Below, piece after piece: positions 1 through 9,058 of a stretch of DNA of 12,634 nt. The translations under genes and the position numbers were made by a program. A model generated the notes under the pieces. That model saw only the letters and a list, made by a program, of their open reading frames with translations, had not been told where the DNA came from and did not search any database. The stretch's first letter is position 1, and every line of letters begins with the position of its first letter. Source of the DNA: Sulfuricurvum sp. (GTDB lineage: Bacteria > Campylobacterota > Campylobacteria > Campylobacterales > Sulfurimonadaceae); the NCBI GenBank assembly GCA_024635855.1, contig JAGXHZ010000160.1:1-12634 (forward strand), given 5' to 3'.

Positions 1-1086
1 GGCGGTACATTAAACACTTCGCTTTATGCCTCTTCCAAAAAAATTGAATCGCAAGCTTTCACCGCGTCTACAGATTTAATCGCATCAGGAAGCGGAAATT
101 TAACCGTTGCGATGGGCACCAACAACTATGTTATTAATTATGATGCTACAACAACATTGGAAGCTTTACGTACCGCTATCAATACAGCGGCAGGCTCTGC
201 CATTGCTTCAATCGATAGTAATAATAAGTTGGTTTTACAATCGAATATTGCAGGCTCTAGTTCAGCACTCACCTTAACAGACAATAGTGCCGGATTGGAT
301 TCAAAATTAACAAGTTATACAACCTACAACCCCTTAGACGAAATTCAAGCCGCTCGTGATGCATCATTTAAATATGATGGTATCACTCTCACTCGCAGCA
401 CGAATGAAATCAAGGATTTGATCGCTGGAGTTAACCTTAGTTTGCTTCAAGATAGCGGGAGTGCAAACATCTCTATCACGCAAGACACTCAAGCAGTTAG
501 TGATGAATTAAATACTTTTGTCCAAAGCTATAATACATTAACTTCACAACTCAACGATATGACTACTGCTGATGTTGCTAGTGGACAGGTAGGTATTTTT
601 AATGGTGACAACTCGATCAACTCGATCACTCGAGAGATCAACAAACTGATAACGTCCAGCATTAATGGATTATCATTGCCTGATTTTGGAATTGATTTAA
701 GTCAAACAGGAAGCATGAGTTTTAATTCAAATACTTTTCTTACAAAATTTAATGCCGATCCATCTGCTTCAGAAACTTTTCTGAGTGGAAGCACAACCGT
801 CGAGAGCAACGGAAATATCAAAACGAAAGATGGAGTATTCACCTCCATGCAAAATTTATTGGAAAGCTACACAAAAAGTGATGGTAGTCTCAGTACATGG
901 ATGACGGGATCTGCGAATGAATCCAAAGCGTTAACCCTAAGCAAAACACGCTCGCAAGCCCTTTTAGATGCCCGATATGCAACAATGTCAGCACGATTTA
1001 GTCAATATGACTCTTTGATGACCAAGCTCGAGAATCAATTTAGTTCACTTCAAACACAAATTAGTGCTTACACGACTGGTAACTAG
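1..1086 (+). CDS. fliD: Flagellar filament capping protein FliD, C-terminal part (5' end outside window)
   Basis: FliD is the secreted cap that sits as an oligomer at the tip of the flagellum and helps flagellin subunits fold into the filament. The frame is open from base 1 with no stop, so 361 residues of the C-terminal part are present and the true start lies upstream; the internal ATG at 112 is not the start. A typical FliD_C stretch lies around residues 120-160 (DASFKYDGITLTRSTNEIKD, then a GVNLSLL segment). The protein ends in a long Ser/Gln-rich helix (TRSQALLDARYATMSARFSQ, then LMTKLENQFSSLQ), the usual D0-type coiled-coil tail that joins the cap complex. Composition is rich in Ser, Thr and Asn and no Cys is seen, as expected for an exported axial protein. 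No fliS follows; pseB comes next on the same strand. Family assignment is confident; the N-terminal half cannot be judged. Confidence 0.92.
   Translation, partial: GGTLNTSLYASSKKIESQAFTASTDLIASGSGNLTVAMGTNNYVINYDATTTLEALRTAINTAAGSAIASIDSNNKLVLQSNIAGSSSALTLTDNSAGLDSKLTSYTTYNPLDEIQAARDASFKYDGITLTRSTNEIKDLIAGVNLSLLQDSGSANISITQDTQAVSDELNTFVQSYNTLTSQLNDMTTADVASGQVGIFNGDNSINSITREINKLITSSINGLSLPDFGIDLSQTGSMSFNSNTFLTKFNADPSASETFLSGSTTVESNGNIKTKDGVFTSMQNLLESYTKSDGSLSTWMTGSANESKALTLSKTRSQALLDARYATMSARFSQYDSLMTKLENQFSSLQTQISAYTTGN
610..627 (+). repeat. Perfect 9-bp tandem duplication inside fliD
   Basis: The unit AACTCGATC occurs twice in direct succession, in frame, giving Asn-Ser-Ile-Asn-Ser-Ile in the protein. 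It looks like a small slippage duplication in a variable surface part of FliD. It keeps the frame. Confidence 0.85.
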
Positions 1087-1101
1087 TTCTTAAGTTAGAA
1101 A

Positions 1102-1124
1102 TGGTATTAAATTTGCTTTATACT
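1102..1124 (+). promoter_or_regulatory. Candidate promoter for the pse operon: sigma-54-like motif overlapping a -10-like TATACT
   Basis: In the gap between fliD and pseB, TGGTAT (1102-1107) and TTGCTT (1113-1118) form a GG-N10-GC pair. This fits the -24/-12 sigma-54 (RpoN) architecture, whose consensus is TGGCAC-N5-TTGCA, although the -24 element has two mismatches. Overlapping it, TATACT at 1119-1124 is one mismatch from the sigma-70 -10 hexamer, and promoters of this phylum often lack a clear -35. Either would start transcription just before the pseB ribosome binding site. No terminator hairpin separates fliD from this point, so read-through from fliD is also possible. The motif is seen; its use as a promoter is inferred. 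Confidence 0.4.
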
Positions 1125-1126
1125 GA

Positions 1127-3281
<2,155 letters not shown>

Positions 3282-3282
<1 letters not shown>

Positions 3283-3989
3283 TGCGTGTCGCGATTATCC
3301 CTGCACGCGGCGGCAGCAAACGAATCCCTCGTAAAAACATAAAACTTTTTCATGGAAAACCTATTATTGCCTACAGCATTGAAGCGGCAGTAAAATCCGG
3401 TTTGTTTGATAAGATTATCGTCAGTACCGATGATGATGAAATCGCGCAAGTGGCACGAAACTATGGAGCAGAAACTCCATTTATCCGTCCTCGTGAACTC
3501 TCAGATGATTTTACCGGTAGCGGTGCCGTTGTTGCCCATGCCATACAATGGCTCAAAGATTCCGGAATGACTCCTGAGTATGTATGTACTCTCTATTCGA
3601 CAGCCCCGTTGATTCAAATTGATGCATTAATCGAAGCCTTTGATAAACTCTCAAAGAGTGATGCCGTTCATGCTTTTCCCGTCACTTCTATGCCCGCCCC
3701 GATTCAAAGAAGTTTTAAAATTACCGCCGATAACCGCTTGGAAATGTTTTGGCCCGAGAATTTTTATACACGTTCCCAAGATTTGGAAGAAGCGTATCAT
3801 GATGCGGGACAATTTTATTGGACGCATCTCGCTCGTGAAGAAGCATCTAAAGAAAAGATTTCATTTTCTAATATTAGTATTCCGATTATTTTGCCACGCC
3901 ATCTTGTTCAAGATATTGATACTCCTGAGGATTGGGAGTTTGCCGAATTACTCTACGAAGTGATTCAACGCACCAAAGTGAGGAAATAA
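3282..3989 (+). CDS. pseF: Pseudaminic acid cytidylyltransferase (CMP-Pse synthetase) PseF
   Basis: PseF activates pseudaminic acid with CTP to give CMP-Pse, the donor used by flagellin glycosyltransferases; this is the last step of the pathway. The 235-residue protein has the CMP-sialate synthetase nucleotide-binding motif PARGGSKRIPRKN at residues 7-19 and STDDDE at 48-53. It also has the DAGQFYW motif at 174-180 and EAYHD just before it, both characteristic of the PseF branch, rather than the pattern of NeuA. Its start overlaps the pseC stop by one base, a tight coupling. It precedes pseI by a single base, although PseI acts before it in the pathway. Identification is strong on motif and context. 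Confidence 0.93.
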
Positions 3990-3990
3990 A

Positions 3991-5034
3991 ATGTTCAATC
4001 AAACGTTTGAGATAGATGGTAGAAAAATCGGTGAAGGGTGTGAACCTTATATCATCGCAGAGATGTCCGCGAACCACGGAAATAATCTGGATACCGCCAT
4101 CGAAATTATCAAAGAGGCCAAGAAAGCAGGAGCCGATGCTGTTAAGATTCAAACCTATACCGCCGACACCCTAACCCTTAATTGTCCCACCCCAGCATTT
4201 GAAGCCAAAGGGGCTTGGGAGGGTCAATATCTTTACGACCTCTATTTAGATGCCTCTATGCCTTGGGAATGGACACCCATACTTCAAAAAGTTGCCGAAG
4301 AGATTGGGATTACCCTTTTTTCATCACCTTTTGATGTTTCTTCGATTGAATTTTTAGAAGCGCTAAATATGCCTGCCTATAAAATCGCATCCCCCGAAAT
4401 CATTGATTTACCCTTTGTAAGAAGAGTTGCACAAACAGGTAAGCCGATCATCATGTCAACAGGCGGTGCGACCTTATCTCAAATCGGTGATGCTGTAACG
4501 ATTATGGTTGAAGAGAACGTAAAAGACTTAGCGATCTTAAAATGCACAAGCGAATATCCTGCACCTCCTGAAAATATCCATCTCAAAACGATTCCCAATC
4601 TCAAAGAAATCTTTAAATGTCCGATAGGTTTATCGGATCACACACTGGGAAGCGCCATCCCTATAGCTTCAGTTGCCCTTGGCTGCAGTATTATCGAAAA
4701 ACACTTTATCGTCAACCGATATGATACGACAGCCGATAGTTTTTTTTCAGCGACCCCAGATGAGCTTAAATCAATTGTTGATGGAAGTAAACTGGTTTAT
4801 AAAGCCTTGGGAAATATTAATTACCCGCTGATTCCACCAAAACCACAAAGAAGCTTAATTGCTATAACGGACATCTCAGAAGGGGAACCCCTCATAAACA
4901 GCAAAAATATCAAAAGCTTGCGCCCAGGCGGTGGAATAGAGCCAAAATATATCGATAAAGTTGTAAATCGAAAAGCCAATGGTTTCATTAAACGCGGAAC
5001 ACCTTTGGACTGGACAATAATTGGTGGATTTTAA
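3991..5034 (+). CDS. pseI: Pseudaminic acid synthase PseI (NeuB family with SAF domain)
   Basis: PseI condenses 2,4-diacetamido-2,4,6-trideoxy-L-altrose with phosphoenolpyruvate to form pseudaminic acid. It is a metal-dependent cytoplasmic enzyme. The 347 residues form a TIM-barrel NeuB domain (about 15-260) and a C-terminal antifreeze-like SAF domain (about 285-345). IIAEMSANHG (21-30) carries the conserved Glu24; SDHTLG (215-220, His217) and EKHF (236-239, His238) supply the likely metal ligands. RPGGGIEP (311-318) is the usual SAF-domain loop. The start has a good AGGAAA site just upstream, overlapping the end of pseF. The substrate requires PseH and PseG, neither encoded in this window. 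The gene is also the last before a clear drop in GC content. Confidence 0.94.
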   Translation: MFNQTFEIDGRKIGEGCEPYIIAEMSANHGNNLDTAIEIIKEAKKAGADAVKIQTYTADTLTLNCPTPAFEAKGAWEGQYLYDLYLDASMPWEWTPILQKVAEEIGITLFSSPFDVSSIEFLEALNMPAYKIASPEIIDLPFVRRVAQTGKPIIMSTGGATLSQIGDAVTIMVEENVKDLAILKCTSEYPAPPENIHLKTIPNLKEIFKCPIGLSDHTLGSAIPIASVALGCSIIEKHFIVNRYDTTADSFFSATPDELKSIVDGSKLVYKALGNINYPLIPPKPQRSLIAITDISEGEPLINSKNIKSLRPGGGIEPKYIDKVVNRKANGFIKRGTPLDWTIIGGF

Positions 5035-5107
5035 GAAGATCAGGGTGAATAACATGTCAAAAATCGTCAATTAAACAATAACCAAGTTACTATAAAGGGT
5101 CCCATAA
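5035..5107 (+). other. Junction between Pse block and accessory cluster, with a six-codon mini-ORF
   Basis: This 73-base gap is the largest between genes in the window. It contains an AGGGTGA ribosome-binding-like site (5042-5048) followed by ATG at 5054 and a six-codon frame MSKIVN that stops at 5074. This could be a leader peptide or, more simply, the beginning of a gene lost when the two blocks were joined. AAAGGG at 5094-5099 is the likely ribosome binding site for the next gene. I see no stable terminator hairpin. Confidence 0.4.
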
Positions 5108-5686
5108 ATGTCATTACAATCCAATCAGCTCTATATTAACAATCTCATTCAATTACTTCAAAAAATCGATTATGAAATAGTGGATCAAATTATTAAGATT
5201 CTTGAAGAAGCGGCATATAAACAATCCTCTATTTATATCATAGGAAATGGTGGCAGTTCGGCTACTGCATCTCATATGGTTAATGATTTAGGGGCAGGAT
5301 TACGTCGAAGAGGTCTCATAAATTTAGATATTACCAGCTTAGCGGATAATGTGCCTGTCATAACTGCAATCGCCAACGATATAGGATATGAAAATATTTT
5401 TTATATGCAGTTAGAAGGTCTCTTAAAACCTGAAGATCTTATTATAGCGATCTCTTGCAGCGGTAACTCTCCCAACATCGTTAAAGCGGTTGAATACGCT
5501 AAAAATATCGGTTCAACGATTATTGGTATTACTGGTTTTGACGGTGGGGATTTAAAAAAATTAAGTGACGTCAATTTCCATATAGAGGCCCAAAAAGGTG
5601 AATACGGTTTAGTGGAGGACATGCATATGATACTAGACCACATGATCTATTCTTATTACATCAACAAAGGCAAAAAGAATGTCTGA
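5108..5686 (+). CDS. GmhA-like SIS-domain sugar-phosphate isomerase
   Basis: A 192-residue SIS (sugar isomerase) protein closest in pattern to GmhA, which converts sedoheptulose 7-phosphate to D-glycero-D-manno-heptose 7-phosphate. GNGGSSATASH (46-56) and SCSGNSPNI (116-124) are the phosphate-binding loops, and ANDIGYENIF (89-98) matches the GmhA segment. Against E. coli GmhA, aligned by eye, His180 is kept as His178. Glu65 is replaced by Asp60 (HMVNDL for HFAEEL) and Gln172 by Glu170. These substitutions at catalytic or metal-site positions suggest a changed substrate or metal use, so I give no gene symbol. AAAGGG sits 8 bases before the ATG. The next gene overlaps it by 8 bases. The nearby transketolase pair makes a ketose-phosphate substrate plausible. 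It opens the lower-GC accessory cluster. Confidence 0.8.
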   Translation: MSLQSNQLYINNLIQLLQKIDYEIVDQIIKILEEAAYKQSSIYIIGNGGSSATASHMVNDLGAGLRRRGLINLDITSLADNVPVITAIANDIGYENIFYMQLEGLLKPEDLIIAISCSGNSPNIVKAVEYAKNIGSTIIGITGFDGGDLKKLSDVNFHIEAQKGEYGLVEDMHMILDHMIYSYYINKGKKNV

Positions 5687-6770
5687 TAAATATAAAATTG
5701 ACAGTCATAAACTCATCTTCCATCCAGAGAGAGTTTCTCAATGGCTTGAGGCAAAAGACGATTGGGAGAAAGAAAAAAAAGTTTATCCGATCTACGTTGA
5801 AGTCTCTCCTTATGGCGGATGTAATCATAGATGCACCTTCTGCGGTGTTGATTATATGGGGTATCAAAATATTAAATTAGATACTGCTATTTTTAAAGAA
5901 CGACTTACCGAAATGGGTCAGTTAGGGATAAAAAGTATTATGTATGCAGGTGAAGGTGAACCATTGTTGCATAAAGATCTCCCCGAAATCGTTGAACATA
6001 CAAAAAAATCAGGTATTGATGTTTCCATTACAACCAATTTTATTCCGGCCAATCCAAAAGGGATAGAAACCTATTTGACCTATTCGAGTTGGATCAAAGT
6101 CAGTGTGAATGCAGGAACTGCCTCAACCTACGCTACTATTCATCAAACAAAAGAAGCAGATTTTGATTTGCTTTTAAAAAACTTATCCATGGCCGTTGAA
6201 ATCAGAAAATCAAAACGATTAAACTGTACCCTCGGTGCACAATCTCTCTTACTTCCTGAAAATCATCATGAGATGTTTTTATTGGCAAAAACGATGAAAG
6301 AAATTGGCTTGGACTATATTGTTATTAAACCTTATTCTCAACATCTTTTTAGTGTAACCAAACAATACGAGGGGCTCACCTATTCCGGGATGCTAGAACT
6401 GGAGAAAGAACTTCAAACCCTGAATGATGAAAATTTCAATGTCGTATTTCGCTCTGAAACCATGAAAAAAGTAGAAGAAAAAGCTCCGTACAGTAAATGC
6501 TATTCAACACCATTCTTCTGGGGCTATATTTCAACGGATGGTAATTTTTATGGATGCAGCTGCTATTTGGCTCAAGATAAATTTTGCTATGGCAACATCA
6601 ATGAGACATCCTTTAAAACTATATGGGAAAGCGATAAAAGAAAAGCTAATTTAAACTTTATTAAAAATGAATTGGATATTTCACAATGTCGCACCAATTG
6701 CCGTATGGATTCGATAAACCGTTATTTATGGGATTTAAAACATCCTAATGCTCATGTTAATTTCATTTAA
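5679..6770 (+). CDS. Radical SAM enzyme with SPASM-like C-terminal domain (paralogue 1)
   Basis: A 363-residue radical S-adenosylmethionine protein. The [4Fe-4S]-binding CxxxCxxC is Cys48, Cys52, Cys55 (GGCNHRCTFCG), and AGEGEPLLH (90-98) is the GGE-like SAM-binding segment. The C-terminal third has a SPASM-type set of cysteines (Cys274, 293, 295, 303, 337, 341) with a GNINETSFKTIW segment typical of such domains, so one or two auxiliary clusters are likely. Its substrate is not evident; SPASM enzymes act on peptides but also on carbohydrates (for example the aminocyclitol dehydrogenase BtrN), and the sugar-gene context favours a carbohydrate or nucleotide sugar. It is paralogous along its whole length to the gene at 9783, and both proteins end in H-x-N-F-I. 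AAAGG lies 8 bases before the ATG, within the end of the upstream SIS gene, overlapped by 8 bases. Confidence 0.85.
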   Translation: MSDKYKIDSHKLIFHPERVSQWLEAKDDWEKEKKVYPIYVEVSPYGGCNHRCTFCGVDYMGYQNIKLDTAIFKERLTEMGQLGIKSIMYAGEGEPLLHKDLPEIVEHTKKSGIDVSITTNFIPANPKGIETYLTYSSWIKVSVNAGTASTYATIHQTKEADFDLLLKNLSMAVEIRKSKRLNCTLGAQSLLLPENHHEMFLLAKTMKEIGLDYIVIKPYSQHLFSVTKQYEGLTYSGMLELEKELQTLNDENFNVVFRSETMKKVEEKAPYSKCYSTPFFWGYISTDGNFYGCSCYLAQDKFCYGNINETSFKTIWESDKRKANLNFIKNELDISQCRTNCRMDSINRYLWDLKHPNAHVNFI

Positions 6771-6779
6771 AGGATTTTT

Positions 6780-7766
6780 TTGAAAGCTATTGTAACCGGA
6801 GGAGCTGGGTTTATAGGCTCACATATGGTAGATCTCTTAATCAAAAACGGTTATGAAGTAACGGTTTTAGATAATTTAGCCAATGGTAGATTGGATAACA
6901 TTGCTCACCATAAAAATAATATTACATTTGCTAAAGTTGACATTGGAGACTACAATCAAGATCTTGAGGAATACTTTACCGATGTTGACTATGTATTTCA
7001 TTATGCTGCCTTAGCTGATATTGTCCCCTCCATCAATGATCCGCTTAGATACCATAAAGCAAATGTCGATGGAACGATTAACGTTTTAGAAGCAGCAAAA
7101 AAATCTAAAAGATTAAAAAAATTTGTCTATGCTGCATCATCATCCTGTTATGGTATCCCCGATATTTACCCTACACCTGAATCCTCCCCCATACGCCCTG
7201 AATACCCTTATGCGCATACAAAAACAGTCGGTGAGCAATATGTACTTCATTGGGGTCATGTTTATAATATGCCTATCGTATCCATGCGCTTCTTTAATGT
7301 GTATGGAGTAAGACATAGAACCAGTGGAACCTATGGTGCTGTTTTTGGAGTTTTTTTGGCTCAATTGCTTAATAACAAGCCATTGACGGTTGTGGGCGAC
7401 GGTGAACAAACGAGAGACTTCACTTACGTTACCGATATTGTTGATGCGTGTTACAGTGCGGCTGTCTCGGATGTCGTTCAAGAAATTTTAAACGTTGGAA
7501 GCGGAAACACCTACAGTATTAATTATCTTGTGAGCTTATTGGGTGGAGAAAAAGTTCATATCCCTAAGCGTCCAGGTGAACCTGACAGTACTTTTGCCGA
7601 TATTACTAAAATTAAAACCATGTTGGGATGGACACCAAAAGTCACCATTGAAGAAGGTGTCCAGATTATGCTTGATAACATTGAGCAATGGCGAGATGCT
7701 CCGGTTTGGGATGAAAATTCCATCGAAGAAGCAACAAAAGACTGGTTCGAATGTTTAGGAAACTGA
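6780..7766 (+). CDS. NAD-dependent sugar-nucleotide epimerase/dehydratase (extended SDR)
   Basis: A 328-residue extended short-chain dehydrogenase of the GalE/RmlB/UXS type, which oxidises a nucleotide sugar transiently at C4 to epimerise or dehydrate it. The NAD motif TGGAGFIGSH covers residues 6-15. The catalytic triad is visible as Ser in AASSSCYG (about 120-122) and Tyr144/Lys148 in YAHTK. RFFNVYG and the GDGEQTRDFTYVTD segment are typical of the epimerase branch that binds a nucleotide sugar. The exact substrate cannot be read. Translation starts at TTG 6780; an AGGA site (6771-6774) lies 5 bases before it and directly after the upstream stop. The next gene begins one base after its TGA. 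It may act on the product of the isomerase and transketolase after nucleotide activation, but no nucleotidyltransferase for that sugar is in the window. Confidence 0.85.
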   Translation: MKAIVTGGAGFIGSHMVDLLIKNGYEVTVLDNLANGRLDNIAHHKNNITFAKVDIGDYNQDLEEYFTDVDYVFHYAALADIVPSINDPLRYHKANVDGTINVLEAAKKSKRLKKFVYAASSSCYGIPDIYPTPESSPIRPEYPYAHTKTVGEQYVLHWGHVYNMPIVSMRFFNVYGVRHRTSGTYGAVFGVFLAQLLNNKPLTVVGDGEQTRDFTYVTDIVDACYSAAVSDVVQEILNVGSGNTYSINYLVSLLGGEKVHIPKRPGEPDSTFADITKIKTMLGWTPKVTIEEGVQIMLDNIEQWRDAPVWDENSIEEATKDWFECLGN

Positions 7767-7767
7767 G

Positions 7768-8562
7768 ATGTTAGATTCGGCTAATATAAGAAAAAAAACC
7801 ATTAAATTGTCTTGTGACAGCGGTGCTGGGCATGTGGCTCCTGCATTATCAACCGTTGAAATATTAACGGTTTTATTTAGAGATTATTTAAAATATGATG
7901 TAAAAGATCCCCAAAGTGAGACTCGTGATCGCTTGGTATTCAGTAAAGGTCACGGTGCCTATGCGTACTACGTCATACTCAATGAATTAGGCTTTATTCC
8001 TGATTTTGAACTTGAAAATTTTTATACGGAAAAATCAACGCTGAAAGGGTGTTTGACCGAAAACAAAAAATATATGATTGAGGCTTCTACTGGTTCGCTA
8101 GGGCATGGGTTACCTCTATCTGTCGGAATGGCTCAAGCATTTAAAATGCAAAAAAAGGATACTAAAGTTGTCTGCATTGTCGGTGATGGGGAAATGCAAG
8201 AGGGGAGTAACTTCGAAGCATTAGCTTTAGCCTATCGTTTCAAATTGGACAATTTATTGTTAATCGTTGATGCCAATGACCTTCAGGCTATGGATAAGGT
8301 AAGCGACGTAGGCTTAGACAATAATCGACTATCAAAAGTCTTGTCTGCCTATACCGATAACTTTGCTAACGTTAACGGACATGATGAAAACGCACTCAAA
8401 GAAACTTTTGATACTTTTTTTCAAAAAACAAACAACTCTTTTTCTATTATAGTTTGTAAGACTATTAAAGGAAAAGGGATTGAACTGCTTGAAAATTCGA
8501 TAGCTCATCATTTTAGATGTCCTACCCAAGACGATTATGTAATGGAGGTGAGTGATGTCTGA
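7768..8562 (+). CDS. Transketolase-like N-terminal subunit (TPP-binding PP domain)
   Basis: A 264-residue stand-alone N-terminal half of a transketolase, the pyrophosphate-binding domain for thiamine diphosphate. The TPP/Mg motif starts at GDGEMQEGSNFEALALA (139-155) and ends at Asn170 in VDANDLQ. Substrate- and cofactor-side histidines are present: His22 (GAGHVAPALS), His62 (SKGHG) and His113 (GSLGHG). Transketolase moves a two-carbon ketol unit between a ketose and an aldose. Split transketolases are known, in which this half pairs with a separate C-terminal subunit. Here the partner is the next gene, which overlaps by 8 bases. An AGGA site (7757-7760) lies 7 bases upstream. An A8 run at 7791-7798 lies within codons 8-11. 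Placement in a sugar cluster suggests a specialised use rather than housekeeping pentose phosphate metabolism. Confidence 0.9.
   Translation: MLDSANIRKKTIKLSCDSGAGHVAPALSTVEILTVLFRDYLKYDVKDPQSETRDRLVFSKGHGAYAYYVILNELGFIPDFELENFYTEKSTLKGCLTENKKYMIEASTGSLGHGLPLSVGMAQAFKMQKKDTKVVCIVGDGEMQEGSNFEALALAYRFKLDNLLLIVDANDLQAMDKVSDVGLDNNRLSKVLSAYTDNFANVNGHDENALKETFDTFFQKTNNSFSIIVCKTIKGKGIELLENSIAHHFRCPTQDDYVMEVSDV
8544..8548 (+). promoter_or_regulatory. Ribosome binding site GGAGG for the second transketolase subunit
   Basis: GGAGG lies inside the end of the upstream subunit gene, 6 bases before ATG 8555. The in-frame GTG at 8552 would be only 3 bases away, too close. The start is therefore set at ATG 8555. 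Confidence 0.75.
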
Positions 8563-9043
8563 TATTGTCTCAAAACAAGAAGTAATGAAAGAGATTTATA
8601 CCTACTTTAAAGAAGATGAAAGGATGTGTCTACTCGTAGGAGACATGGGATTTGCGGTATTGGATGATTTTTTCAACAATCACTCAGACAGAGTATTTAA
8701 CACGGGAATCAATGAACAAGCGACCATGAGCATGGCTGCCGGTATGTATTTAGCCGGAATGAAACCTCTGTACTACTCTCAAGTACCCTTTTTGGTGATG
8801 AGAGCCTACGAACAAATTCGATATGATATTAATGAGCATAAAATGAATGTAAAGCTAATCGGTGTCGGGGCTAATAATTATTTTTCAATGCTTGGCAGAA
8901 GTCATTGTATTGATAATGACGATATAGCGATGATGACGATTTTTAAAAACTTTTTAATCCTTTCTCCTACGACAACGACATTAAAAGAGGACATTCATTT
9001 GATGTTTAAAACGGATGGACCAGTCTATTTGAGATGCAGATAA
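8555..9043 (+). CDS. Transketolase-like second subunit, PYR domain only (C-terminal domain absent)
   Basis: This 162-residue protein corresponds to the pyrimidine-binding (PYR) domain of transketolase. The TPP-activating glutamate is Glu54 in TGINEQATMSMAAGM. The GPTH-type loop is GRSH with His117, followed by DNDDIAMM. It ends in DGPVYLRCR, just where the PYR domain of transketolases and related enzymes normally ends. Usual stand-alone C-terminal subunits are about 300 residues and carry a further C-terminal domain of roughly 120 residues. None follows here: the stop is at 9041-9043 and the next frame encodes an unrelated protein. The clean domain-boundary end argues for a natural short form rather than a broken gene. 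With the preceding subunit it can still form a complete TPP site. Two-subunit TPP enzymes lacking the third domain, such as sulfopyruvate decarboxylase, are known. Confidence 0.85.
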   Translation: MSDIVSKQEVMKEIYTYFKEDERMCLLVGDMGFAVLDDFFNNHSDRVFNTGINEQATMSMAAGMYLAGMKPLYYSQVPFLVMRAYEQIRYDINEHKMNVKLIGVGANNYFSMLGRSHCIDNDDIAMMTIFKNFLILSPTTTTLKEDIHLMFKTDGPVYLRCR

Positions 9044-9046
9044 AAT

Positions 9047-9053
9047 AAGGTGG
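9047..9053 (+). promoter_or_regulatory. Ribosome binding site AAGGTGG that places the next start at TTG 9059
   Basis: AAGGTGG ends 5 bases before TTG 9059. The alternative in-frame GTG at 9050 lies inside this site and has nothing suitable upstream, so TTG 9059 is preferred. Confidence 0.6.
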
Positions 9054-9058
9054 ATACT

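Noticed and set aside
3640..3963. A 107-codon + strand frame inside pseF
   Set aside because: It is out of frame with a confidently identified CMP-Pse synthetase, has no ribosome binding site of note and shows no recognisable protein motif.
5091..5096. TATAAA as a -10 promoter element for the SIS gene
   Set aside because: Transcription would start around 5103, downstream of the AAAGGG ribosome binding site at 5094-5099 and only a few bases before the ATG. No -35 or sigma-54 motif supports it.
8552..8554. GTG 8552 as the start of the short transketolase subunit
   Set aside because: It is only 3 bases after the GGAGG site; ATG 8555 has the right spacing.
9041..9058. A frameshift that removed the transketolase C-terminal domain
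   Set aside because: The protein ends at a natural domain boundary and the following 700 bases encode a different protein with its own ribosome binding site. No sequence like the transketolase third domain is seen in that stretch.
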